From: Candidatus Tectimicrobiota bacterium
GTDB lineage: Bacteria; JACPSX01
Direction of reading: 5' to 3'
Assembly (NCBI GenBank): GCA_016193065.1
Contig: JACPSX010000010.1
Location: 1-18,347, forward strand
Length of the DNA: 18,347 bases
Position 1 is the first letter of the stretch. Each line of letters opens with the position of its first letter. The notes beneath the pieces are model-generated. The model worked only from the letters and a program-made list of their open reading frames with translations, had not been told where the DNA came from and made no database searches. Shown one piece after another: positions 1 to 6,230 of the stretch. A program made the position numbers and the translations under genes.

Positions 1-754
1 GCCATCTCAGCAGTCTCCTCTCCAAGGCCAGGAACAGGCGGTTAAACCCATACCCCAAAACTCCCAGGACCATGATGCCGGCATACATCTCCCGGATCCG
101 GAAGGAGCGCTGCGCATCGAGAATGAAGAACCCGATCCCGTTGTTGGAAGCCACCATCTCGGCGATCACCGAGATGATCAGAGACAGGGCCAGGCTGATT
201 CTGAGCCCCGTGAAGATGTACGGAGTCGCCGCGGGCAGCACGATCTGCCAGAGCAGCTTCCAGGAACCCAGGCCGAACGTCCGGCCCGTGTTAACTTGCA
301 CCGGATCCGCGCTCTTCACCCCGCTGTAACTGTTCAAGAGAATCGGCCAGAAGGAGGCGAAGGCGATGACGGCCACCTTCATCTCATCGTCAATCCCCAG
401 GAACAGGATCGCAAGGGGAATATAGGCCGGGCTGGGAATGGGGCGGAGGATCTCGGTCAGGGGCTCCAGCAGGTCATAGGCCGGGCGAAAGTAACCCATG
501 ATGAGTCCTACGAAGGTTCCCGCCGCGGCGGCTCCCCCGTAGCCGAGCAACATGCGGCGCAGCGTCATCCAAACCTGAAAGGGGATTTCCCCCGACAGGA
601 AAAGCCCGGGCAGGGAAGAAAAGACCTGCGACACGGGGGGCAGGGAAATGGTCTTGATCCACTGCCAGCGCACGGCCGCCTCCCACAGGCAAAGAAGAAG
701 CAGGATCAGCAACGCCCCGCTGGTTCTTCCTCGAAACGGCCATCTGGAAGCCAA
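1..754 (-). CDS. ABC transporter permease, SsuC/NrtB/TauC-like (3' end cut by window)
   Basis: Inner-membrane permease of a nitrate/sulfonate/taurine-type importer (BPD_transp_1 family). The frame is open for 251 codons to the window edge. It begins with a basic N-terminus and a Leu-rich first membrane segment, followed by further hydrophobic segments. The EAA-like cytoplasmic loop that docks the ATPase reads NTGRTFGLGSWKLLWQIVLP and is followed by a typical TPYIFTGLRIS segment. The last visible residues (ALERRLLRW) look close to the normal C-terminus, so few residues should be missing. The start is inferred as TTG at 754, about 7 nt after a GGAG Shine-Dalgarno core; TTG codons at 760 and 757-adjacent sequence lie too close to it. 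It sits 17 bp downstream of the ATPase gene. The substrate cannot be told from sequence alone. Confidence 0.9.
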   Translation of the reverse strand, partial: MASRWPFRGRTSGALLILLLLCLWEAAVRWQWIKTISLPPVSQVFSSLPGLFLSGEIPFQVWMTLRRMLLGYGGAAAAGTFVGLIMGYFRPAYDLLEPLTEILRPIPSPAYIPLAILFLGIDDEMKVAVIAFASFWPILLNSYSGVKSADPVQVNTGRTFGLGSWKLLWQIVLPAATPYIFTGLRISLALSLIISVIAEMVASNNGIGFFILDAQRSFRIREMYAGIMVLGVLGYGFNRLFLALERRLLRW

Positions 755-771
755 CAGCAAGCTCCTTCTAG

Positions 772-1422
772 CTAGGAACCGGAGTTTTCAAACACGGACC
801 CGATGCTCCCGAACACCCGGCGGCGCAGGTCCAGGTAAATGGGGTTTTCCCGGGAGGCGATTTGATGGCGGGGATAGGACATGGGGACTTCAAATTCGGC
901 CACCACCCGGGCCGGAGCCCGGCTCATGACCACGACCCTCTGGGCCAGATAAATCGCCTCGTCAATATCGTGGGTGATGAAGAGCACCGTGGGGTAGTGA
1001 TTTTCAAAACCCTGCAGGCCCACCGCCTGGATCGCCCGGGCCACCTCCTGCGCCAGTGTCCGCCGGTCGTGGGGGCGGTTCTTGAGGCCGAAAGCGATAT
1101 TCTGGGAGACGGTCTTCCAGGCAAACAGGGAGCGGTTGTACTGCTGAAAGAGGTAGATCATGGCCGGGTGGGGCGAACTGACCGGCCGGCCCCGGAAGCG
1201 AACCTCCCCCTGGCTCGGGCGCAAAAGACCGGCCACCATCTGCAGGAAGGTGCTCTTGCCGCACCCCGAAGGACCCACGATGCTCGTAAAGCTCCCCTGC
1301 TCGAAACTCAGGGACACGGATTCCAGCACCTCCACCCGGACCTGGCTTCCGTCCACCCCGGAGAATTCCTTCCTCAGTCTCACGGCTTCGAGGTAGGGAA
1401 CGGACCCTGTTGCTGAAACCAC
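772..1422 (-). pseudogene. ABC transporter ATPase, SsuB/NrtD/TauB-like, internally deleted
   Basis: ATP-binding subunit of the importer, reading as one uninterrupted 216-codon frame from a GTG at 1422. Walker A GPSGCGKST is at residues 50-58, the Q-loop region LFQQYN at 91-96, and the H-loop THDIDEA at 150-156. Between the GFENHYP segment (ending at residue 144) and TVLFITHD, relatives carry about 50-56 residues with the LSGGMQQR signature and the Walker B/D-loop (MDEPF..LD). Here HYP runs straight into TVLF at 990/991. The family is usually near 250-265 residues, which matches the shortfall. Without signature and Walker B it should not hydrolyse ATP. The frame is kept and there are no other lesions, so a recent deletion or an assembly collapse are both possible. 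The start has a GGAGGG about 12 nt upstream and lies 19 bp after the binding-protein gene. Confidence 0.85.
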
Positions 1423-1441
1423 CGTGCTTGCCTGCCCTCCG

Positions 1442-2398
1442 TTATGGCCCGGTCTTGTAGATGATCTTGGTCACGTCCAGCGGGGCTTTCAAGAGACCAT
1501 GCCGGACCATGAGATCGGCGTAGCGCTGCAGCCCCTCGGAGTCGACCCGGGTGTCCAGGATGTCCAACGCCACTTTTTGGGCCAGCTCGGGCTTCATCTG
1601 GGTAAACTCGATCAGGTACTGCACTCCTTCGGCCTTCTTTTCGTTCATGACCGCCATGGCCCGCCGGATACTGCGCACGAACTTCTCCACGAGTTGCGAG
1701 TGCTCCTTGATCCAGCCTTCCTCGGCAATCCAGCCCGCCAGCGGCAGACCCGGTTGGGTATCGATGTACGGATAGGCCAGGATCCTGGCCTTCCCGGTCT
1801 GCTGCAGGATGGTGCTGAACGGTTCGGGCAGAACGGCGCCGTCCACCTGGCCCTTGAGGACCGCATCGGCCATGTTGGGCCAGGGGACCTCCCGGAAGTT
1901 GACGCGCTTGGGATCGACTTTATTCTTTTCCAAAGCAACCACGGCGGTCAGCCAGGTGACGTTTTTCAGATTGTTGACGGCCACGGTTCTGCCTTCCAGA
2001 TCTTTGAGGGTGCGCACGGGCCCGTCCTGCCTGGTGAACAAGGCCAGGCCCGTGGGAGCCTGGCGGGGAGCCGAGGCGTTGCCGGCGATGATCAGGAAAT
2101 TGTATCCGGCCGCGCGGGCTTGCAGGAAGGAAGTCCAGTTGCTGTAGATGATATCGAGTTTTTGGGCGGCCAGGACGGCCAGGGATTCGGCACCTCCCCC
2201 CAGAAACTTCACCTCCACATCGACCCCCTCCTGGCGGAAGTACCCGAGTTTTTCAGCAATGTAGAGGGGGGTCAGGTTGGCGATCTTCAGGGAGCCCACC
2301 ACGATTTTCGCGGCGGGAGCGGCAGGCTGCGCCCCGGCTCCTCCCCCCCACAGCAACAGGGAAAATATGGCAACGCCCAGCATGATTCTCGCCCACAT
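1442..2398 (-). CDS. ABC transporter substrate-binding protein, NMT1/SsuA/TauA-like
   Basis: Periplasmic binding protein of the nitrate/sulfonate/taurine or thiamine-precursor (NMT1/THI5-like) family, 318 residues. A signal peptide covers residues 1-23: basic start, hydrophobic IFSLLLW core, AGA-Q cleavage site. There is no lipobox cysteine, so the protein is probably soluble. The mature part begins with the family pattern IVVGSLKIANLTPLYIAEKL, followed by GYFRQEGVDVE, then the VDGAVLPEPF hinge-region motif typical of the second lobe. The ATG is preceded by AAAGGAGGT at ideal spacing. It is the first gene of the importer operon, and its stop is 19 bp before the ATPase. I found no convincing sigma70 promoter in the 140 bp upstream. 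The family also includes aromatic-sulfonate and hydroxymethylpyrimidine binders, so the substrate is open. Confidence 0.93.
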   Translation of the reverse strand: MWARIMLGVAIFSLLLWGGGAGAQPAAPAAKIVVGSLKIANLTPLYIAEKLGYFRQEGVDVEVKFLGGGAESLAVLAAQKLDIIYSNWTSFLQARAAGYNFLIIAGNASAPRQAPTGLALFTRQDGPVRTLKDLEGRTVAVNNLKNVTWLTAVVALEKNKVDPKRVNFREVPWPNMADAVLKGQVDGAVLPEPFSTILQQTGKARILAYPYIDTQPGLPLAGWIAEEGWIKEHSQLVEKFVRSIRRAMAVMNEKKAEGVQYLIEFTQMKPELAQKVALDILDTRVDSEGLQRYADLMVRHGLLKAPLDVTKIIYKTGP

Positions 2399-2519
2399 TT
2401 CTCTACCTCCTTTGCGGAAAGGATTCTCCGGCCTTAGAGTGTCGTGATCTCAAGATGGTGCTCGTCGACAGGGGACCGCCGGGATCATTGTCTGTTTCCC
2501 CCTCGAAGCGGGCTCGGGC

Positions 2520-2539
2520 AAAAAAGGATGCCCTATCCT
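2520..2539 (-). terminator. weak intrinsic terminator upstream of the importer operon
   Basis: On the minus strand AGGAT and ATCCT form a 5-bp stem around a 5-nt loop, followed directly by six T. The stem is short, so efficiency is doubtful. It would separate any read-through from the 3 kb region from the importer genes. Confidence 0.3.
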
Positions 2540-2560
2540 AAAGGGGTTTGGGAGGAGGGT

Positions 2561-2834
2561 CAAGAGAACTGGGCCAAGAGAACTCTGAAGTTTGCCCGCC
2601 CCCAGTTCGTTACCTAAGAAGTGTTCCCTCATCAGCTCCTCGGGGGAACTCCCTTGGGCTCCCGAAGCTCTTGCGACGCGAGTCACGTCGGCCGGACCGA
2701 GAGTTCTCTTCCTCGCAACCGCTTAGGTCGCCTGCGGGAGCTACCCCCTCGGAGCGGAACGCCGTGGCTGATCGCTTAAGTGAGTTAAGGGGGTGACAAC
2801 GGGGAGACCGGGAGTGCCCCGTACGGGCGACTTA
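2561..2834 (+). ncRNA. candidate structured non-coding RNA, 5' domain with pseudoknots (HEARO/omega-RNA-like?)
   Basis: There is no credible ORF here, but there is a dense set of mutually consistent pairings. (a) 2566-2573 with 2601-2608, 8 bp. (b) The loop of (a), 2576-2586, with 2700-2710: 11 perfect bp, forming a pseudoknot. (c) 2623-2630 with 2642-2649, 8 bp. (d) 2724-2734 with 2824-2834, 11 bp, enclosing (e) 2742-2749 with 2788-2795, 8 bp, and (f) 2799-2804 with 2817-2822, 6 bp, as a three-way junction. (g) The 7-nt strand between (d) and (e), 2735-2741, with 2658-2664: 7 perfect bp, a second pseudoknot. (h) An alternative to (d), 2612-2618 with 2722-2728, 7 bp. G-U pairs at 2726/2832, 2733/2825 and 2742/2795 would be C-A or A-C mismatches on the other strand, so plus is favoured. 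Family assignment is my guess; HEARO, the guide RNA of IscB nucleases, is the closest idea. No iscB follows. Confidence 0.6.
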
Positions 2835-3053
2835 CCTGTCTGCGTGTCCGCACAGGCAGGAAGTTTTGCAGGCGTCGCCGCCGCAAGACTTGAATGTCCT
2901 GGAATGCGAAAAAGCCTTGAACTTAAATCGCCCTAACGTGCAAAACTGGAGCCCCGAGGGGCACCCCGGTCTCTTCACAGCTTGCGGCAAGAGGTTCCCA
3001 ATTGATGTACAACGCTCAGAAGACTGATGGGGGTGGGCAGGAAGTCTGAAGCG
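2835..3053 (+). ncRNA. candidate structured RNA, 3' domain (same element or a second RNA)
   Basis: It continues directly from the 5' domain. Pairings seen: hairpin 2835-2839/2852-2856 with inner stem 2842-2844/2849-2851; a perfect 9-bp long-range stem 2862-2870/2939-2947 with inner 2871-2874/2929-2932; hairpin 2971-2975/2989-2993, whose loop segment 2981-2988 is perfectly complementary over 8 bp to 2880-2887 and so crosses the 9-bp stem; hairpin 3013-3020/3045-3053, 8 bp with one bulged base. This domain could be the rest of one RNA of about 490 nt, or the right end of a decayed mobile element. No protein homology is recognisable in any frame. Confidence 0.4.
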
Positions 3054-3070
3054 GTCCCAGTAAAGGGCAC

Positions 3071-3153
3071 AAAAAAGACTTTCCCACTTTATGAGTGCGC
3101 TGCAGGTGCGCGCCGTACGGCGCAGAGGAAAGTCACTCACAAAGTGGGAAAGT
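3071..3153 (-). terminator. strong intrinsic terminator with nested palindrome
   Basis: The arms 3134-3153 and 3078-3097 are complementary at 19 of 20 positions and are followed on the minus strand by C and six T (3076-3071). The 36-nt apical part contains a perfect 14-bp palindrome, GCGCCGTACGGCGC (3110-3123), able to form its own hairpin. It lies 18 bp after the stop of the lysine-rich peptide gene, so it ends that transcript. Confidence 0.75.
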
Positions 3154-3171
3154 TAGGCTAACTACTACTAA

Positions 3172-3249
3172 CTACTTTTTCTTCTTCTTGGCGGCGGCCT
3201 TCTTCGCTCCGCCCTTTTTCTTCGTAGCAGCCTTTTTCTTCGTAGCCAT
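3172..3249 (-). CDS. 25-residue lysine/alanine-rich histone-H1-like micropeptide
   Basis: A 26-codon frame (ATG to TAG) with a near-consensus Shine-Dalgarno AAGGAGG about 6 nt upstream. The peptide is 13 Lys, 6 Ala, 2 Thr, 2 Gly and Met, with two tandem units of the pattern ATKKKA/ATKKKG, then GAKKAAA and a C-terminal run of five Lys. Such composition matches the basic tails of histone H1 and of bacterial histone-like Hc1/Hc2-type proteins, which bind nucleic acid through charge. This is compositional resemblance, not proven homology. It has its own promoter (3368-3397), a structured leader and a strong terminator, which argues for a real, monocistronic, highly transcribed gene. An alternative is that the codons mainly serve as an RNA element. 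Function unknown; DNA, rRNA or polyphosphate binding are plausible guesses. Confidence 0.7.
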   Translation of the reverse strand: MATKKKAATKKKGGAKKAAAKKKKK

Positions 3250-3260
3250 TCTTTCCTCCT

Positions 3261-3359
3261 TCAACGGTTACCGTTTCTGAGACCCTGCTCACCTCCTTGC
3301 CTCTTCGATACGGCCTCACCCCGTGAGGCCTTCAACTTGTTCAAGGGAAATTCTTTCAT
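3261..3359 (-). CDS. possible 32-residue leader peptide (doubtful)
   Basis: An ATG lies only a few nucleotides after the predicted transcription start and opens a basic frame beginning MKEFPLNKLK and ending GLRNGNR. It stops 11 bp before the lysine-rich gene's start. It has no Shine-Dalgarno site, so it would need leaderless initiation. It spans the leader hairpin and could couple translation to it. I give it little weight; it may be a chance frame. Confidence 0.2.
   Translation of the reverse strand: MKEFPLNKLKASRGEAVSKRQGGEQGLRNGNR
3312..3330 (-). promoter_or_regulatory. leader hairpin in the 5' UTR of the lysine-rich gene
   Basis: A perfect 8-bp stem, GGCCTCAC/GTGAGGCC, with a 3-nt loop, about 30 nt after the predicted transcription start. 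No T-run follows, so it is not a terminator. It may stabilise the message or regulate it. Confidence 0.5.
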
Positions 3360-3367
3360 CTGGGACC

Positions 3368-3397
3368 TATATATGCGCTCCATATAATGTATGTCAA
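3368..3397 (-). promoter_or_regulatory. sigma70-type promoter for the lysine-rich gene
   Basis: On the minus strand a perfect -35 box TTGACA (3397-3392) is followed after 18 bp by TATATA (3373-3368), or after 17 bp by ATATAT. It sits in an AT-rich patch within GC-rich DNA. Transcription would start near 3362, giving a leader of about 113 nt before the peptide gene. Confidence 0.75.
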
Positions 3398-3444
3398 GTT
3401 TTTTTTTCACTCTATATGTTGGATAGTCATTTTTTTTGTCCGTA

Positions 3445-3462
3445 AAAGACAAATTTCTGTCT
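3445..3462 (-). terminator. weak hairpin plus T-run downstream of rplQ
   Basis: On the minus strand AGACA and TGTCT form a 5-bp stem (G-T extendable) followed by TTTT. It is the only candidate intrinsic terminator between rplQ and the lysine-rich gene's promoter. The stem is weak, so the superoperon may instead end by Rho or read through. Confidence 0.25.
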
Positions 3463-3505
3463 CCTGGGGGAATCGTGACGCTCCACAAGTTCTGAAATGC
3501 AATCG

Positions 3506-3529
3506 GGATCCCTGCTCAGGATCCTTTTT
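3506..3529 (+). terminator. plus-strand intrinsic terminator
   Basis: GGATCC and GGATCC pair around a 7-nt spacer (one G-T extension possible) and are followed by TTTTT on the plus strand. It faces the end of rplQ. No plus-strand protein gene precedes it, so it may end a plus-strand non-coding transcript coming from the 2.5-3.1 kb region. Confidence 0.35.
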
Positions 3530-3559
3530 AAACCCGTTCCTCCGCTTTACTGACCTCTT

Positions 3560-4045
3560 TTATTTTTTTCCGCGCTCCCGTCCCGCGGCGCTGGCGGCCT
3601 TTTTGCTTTTGCTGCTCTCCGCCCGGACTTTTCCCTCGGAGGTCTTTCCTCCTTCTCCCTTTTTCTTCACCTTCTTCTCCAGCTCCACCACCCGATCCAC
3701 CAGCTCGATGATGGCCATGGAGGCATTGTCGCCGACCCGGGGCCGGATCTTGTAGATGCGCGTATAGCCCCCCGGCCTCGTGGCATAGCGGCTGGCCAGA
3801 GCCGTGAAGAGTTTGTGAGCCACCACCTTGCTCCTCAGAACCTGCAGGGCGCGCCGGTGGGCGTGCAGCCCTCCCTTCTTTCCCAGGGTAATCAGCTTGT
3901 CGGCCCAGCTCCGCAGTTCCTTGGCCTTCGCCTCGGTGGTCTCAATGTGCTCGTGCTCCAACAGGGAGGTGACCAGGTTTCGCATGAGGGCGCTGCGGCT
4001 GCTGGAATTCCGGCCCAGCTTCCTACCTGATTTTTGGTGTCGCAT
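3560..4045 (-). CDS. rplQ: 50S ribosomal protein L17
   Basis: Large-subunit protein at the exit-tunnel side. The N-terminus [20 protein letters not shown] and the [16 protein letters not shown] segment are diagnostic of bL17. The conserved core, through [25 protein letters not shown], ends near residue 121. A basic, low-complexity tail of about 40 residues rich in Lys, Ser, Ala and Gly follows, so the protein has 161 residues against about 117-130 in many bacteria. The tail is probably disordered and may contact rRNA. It is the last gene of the superoperon, 47 bp after rpoA, with a GGAGGA upstream of the ATG. Confidence 0.97.
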   Translation of the reverse strand: MRHQKSGRKLGRNSSSRSALMRNLVTSLLEHEHIETTEAKAKELRSWADKLITLGKKGGLHAHRRALQVLRSKVVAHKLFTALASRYATRPGGYTRIYKIRPRVGDNASMAIIELVDRVVELEKKVKKKGEGGKTSEGKVRAESSKSKKAASAAGRERGKK

Positions 4046-4092
4046 GGGATTTCCATATCCTCCGTTGACTTGGGCAAACAGCTCTCTTACTT

Positions 4093-5097
4093 CTAAACGG
4101 GCTTCGCCTCGGGCGCGGCGGCGGGTTCCAGCTCATCGAGCTTCATCCCCAGGGAGAGGTCCATTTCTTCCAAAATCTCTTTTATCTCGTTCAGGGACTT
4201 ACGCCCAAAGTTGCGGGTCTTCAGCATCTCCGCCTCGGTCTTCTGCACAAGATCGGCGATCGTCCGGATGTTGGCGTTCTTCAGGCAGTTGTAGGAGCGC
4301 ACCGAGAGCTCCAGCTCATCGACGCTCTTTTGCAGGTTGGCGGCAACCTTGAGCCGCTTCTCGTCCACCCTGGGGGCCTCGGGCTCCATCTGCTCCTCGA
4401 AGTTGATGAACATCTGATAGTGGTCTTTGAGAACCTTGGCGGCCTGGGCGATGGCGTCCTCGGGCGAAAGACTGCCGTCGGTCCACACCTCAAGAATCAA
4501 CTTGTCGAAGTCGGTGGCCTGCCCCACGCGGGTGTTCTCAACCCGGAAGTTGATCTTCGTGACGGGGGAGAAGATGGCGTCGATGGGAATGGTCTGGGTC
4601 GACCAGTCTCCGTTCGTCTGCTTCTCCGCGGGCACGTACCCGCGCCCTGCTTGTACCGTCATCTCCATGTTCAGATGGCCGTCCTTGTTCAGGGTCACCA
4701 GGTGCAGATCGGGGTTTAGAATCTTGATGTCCGCGTCGGCTTCAATGTCCCTGGCTGCCACATCGCGGGGTCCTTTCACGTTTAGGTACATGGTCTTGGG
4801 GAGTTCACCGCCCAGAAGCCTGAGCCTGAGCTCCTTCAAGTTCAGGATGATGTCGCTCACATCTTCCCGGACGCCGGGTATGGTGGAAAATTCGTGATAG
4901 ACCCCCTCAATTTTCACGGCGGTCACCGCGATGCCCTGCAGTGAAGAGAGCAGGGTACGCCTGAGGGAGTTTCCGATGGTCGTGCCGAACCCCCTCTCAA
5001 AGGGCTCGGCCACGAACTTGCCGTACGTCTCCGTGAGGGTGGACTTGTCACACTCCAACCGTCTGGGTTTTTGAAAGGTGGCCCACATCGTGCTCAT
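4093..5097 (-). CDS. rpoA: DNA-directed RNA polymerase subunit alpha
   Basis: The alpha dimer nucleates RNA polymerase assembly, and its C-terminal domain contacts UP elements and activators. The protein is 334 residues. The N-terminal domain runs to about 235, with [19 protein letters not shown] at 32-50. A linker leads to the C-terminal helix-hairpin-helix domain at about 256-322, containing [11 protein letters not shown] (267-277) and [11 protein letters not shown] (296-306). An acidic/alanine tail ends it. The ATG at 5097 follows GGAGGT closely; a longer frame exists upstream, but its extra 16 residues do not look conserved. The gene lies between rpsD (63-bp gap) and rplQ, the usual alpha-operon place. 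Confidence 0.98.
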   Translation of the reverse strand: MSTMWATFQKPRRLECDKSTLTETYGKFVAEPFERGFGTTIGNSLRRTLLSSLQGIAVTAVKIEGVYHEFSTIPGVREDVSDIILNLKELRLRLLGGELPKTMYLNVKGPRDVAARDIEADADIKILNPDLHLVTLNKDGHLNMEMTVQAGRGYVPAEKQTNGDWSTQTIPIDAIFSPVTKINFRVENTRVGQATDFDKLILEVWTDGSLSPEDAIAQAAKVLKDHYQMFINFEEQMEPEAPRVDEKRLKVAANLQKSVDELELSVRSYNCLKNANIRTIADLVQKTEAEMLKTRNFGRKSLNEIKEILEEMDLSLGMKLDELEPAAAPEAKPV

Positions 5098-5160
5098 ACT
5101 ACCTCCGCGAGCTGCCCCCCTGTAAACCATCCCAGGAGAGAGCACGCACCAGTTAATTCC

Positions 5161-5787
5161 CTATTTGGAATACAATTCGACAACAAGCTGCTCCTGGATC
5201 GGGGTGGTGACATCTTCCCGGACCGGCAGGCCCTTGACGGCCGCTTTCATCTTTTCCCGATCCAGCTCCAACCAGGGGGGGATTCCCCGTTGCTCGACCC
5301 GTTCCAGAGCCGACTTGATCAATTCCTTCTCCTTGCTCTTGGGCCTGACCTCCACCACGTCCCCGGCCGCCACCAGGAAGGAAGGGATATTGACCTTGCG
5401 ACCGTTCACCGCGAAATGGTTCTGGCGCACGAGCTGGCGGGCCTGACTCCGGGAGGTGGCAAATCCGCCGCGGTAGACCACGTTATCAAGTCTGCGCTCC
5501 AGGAGAGAAAGCAGGTTCTCCCCGGTCACACCCTGCATTTTATCGGCCTTGAGGAAATAGTTGCGGAATTGCCTTTCAAAAATGCTGTAGATGCGCCGGA
5601 CTTTCTGCTTTTCCCGCAACTGCAGCCCGAATTCCGTGACCTTGGAGCGCTTCTGTCCGTGCTGCCCCGGGGGGTAATTGCGCTTCTCGATCGCGCACTT
5701 GTCCCCCATGCAACGCTGCCCCTTGAGAAAAAGCTTCGTCCCCTCGCGCCGGCAATGGCGGCAGACTGAACCAAGATATCTCGCCAA
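5161..5787 (-). CDS. rpsD: 30S ribosomal protein S4, zinc-binding form
   Basis: Primary 16S-binding protein and, in several bacteria, the repressor of the alpha operon. It has 208 residues. A zinc-knuckle of C9, C12, C26 and C31 marks the C+ version. The conserved [11 protein letters not shown] segment follows, and the S4 RNA-binding domain ([20 protein letters not shown]) covers the second half. The start is a TTG at 5787, 7 nt after GGGAGG; an ATG at 5794 is in another frame. The gap to rpsK is 28 bp. Confidence 0.98.
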   Translation of the reverse strand: MARYLGSVCRHCRREGTKLFLKGQRCMGDKCAIEKRNYPPGQHGQKRSKVTEFGLQLREKQKVRRIYSIFERQFRNYFLKADKMQGVTGENLLSLLERRLDNVVYRGGFATSRSQARQLVRQNHFAVNGRKVNIPSFLVAAGDVVEVRPKSKEKELIKSALERVEQRGIPPWLELDREKMKAAVKGLPVREDVTTPIQEQLVVELYSK

Positions 5788-5815
5788 ACTTCATCCTCCC
5801 ATTTTCAAAATAGAA

Positions 5816-6211
5816 TCAGACCCTGCGCCTCTTCGGAGGTCTGCACCCGTTATGCGGAATCGGAGTCACGTCCCGAATTAAGGTGATCTCCAGCCCGGCA
5901 GCCTGCAACGACCGGATCGCGGACTCCCGCCCGCTGCCCGGCCCCTTGACCAGGACCGAGACCCGGCGCATGCCCTGCTCCATGGCCTTCTTGGCGGCCG
6001 CCTCGGCCGCAATCTGGGCCGCAAAGGGCGTGCTTTTCCGGGAGCCCTTGAAAGCCTGGGTTCCGGCGCTTGCCCAGGCAATCGTGTTCCCCGAGACATC
6101 GCTGATGGTAATCAAGGTGTTGTTGAAAGTGGCCTGAATGTGAGCGACTCCCTCGCTGACATTCCAGCGCTCTTTCTTCTTTCCTGCCCCCTTCTTCTTG
6201 GCCTTCGCCAT
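5816..6211 (-). CDS. rpsK: 30S ribosomal protein S11
   Basis: Small-subunit platform protein near the E site and the Shine-Dalgarno helix. It has 131 residues. The short Lys-rich N-terminus leads into [18 protein letters not shown] and ends with [19 protein letters not shown], all hallmark uS11 sequence. ATG start; 19 bp after rpsM. Confidence 0.98.
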   Translation of the reverse strand: MAKAKKKGAGKKKERWNVSEGVAHIQATFNNTLITISDVSGNTIAWASAGTQAFKGSRKSTPFAAQIAAEAAAKKAMEQGMRRVSVLVKGPGSGRESAIRSLQAAGLEITLIRDVTPIPHNGCRPPKRRRV

Positions 6212-6230
6212 ATGCTCTCCTTAATCGCCC

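Noticed and set aside
2399-2520. Promoter for the importer operon (TTGAGA at 2446-2451 on the minus strand)
   Set aside because: No -10-like hexamer at 16-18 bp downstream; too weak to annotate.
2548-2796. 82-codon plus-strand frame across the structured region
   Set aside because: Arg/Ser/Pro-rich composition typical of chance frames in GC-rich DNA, no Shine-Dalgarno-supported start, and base pairing explains the segment better.
2561-3060. tmRNA, 6S RNA, SRP RNA, group I or group II intron
   Set aside because: No tRNA-like end or tag reading frame, no long single 6S hairpin, no SRP GGAAGCA-type tetraloop core, no group II domain V, and no group I P7/P3 core could be found.
3124-3133. GAGGAAAGTC resembling the first conserved core of RNase P RNA
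   Set aside because: The following bases do not continue the core (no CGGGC), and no partner P4 strand or other RNase P conserved region is found nearby. It is part of the terminator apex.
2832-3140. 102-codon minus-strand frame with several Cys (CGGDACKTSCLCGH) hinting at a zinc-ribbon transposase end
   Set aside because: The spacing of Cys does not match the TnpB-type CxxC..CxxC ribbon, the start lies within the terminator, and no other transposase motif is present.
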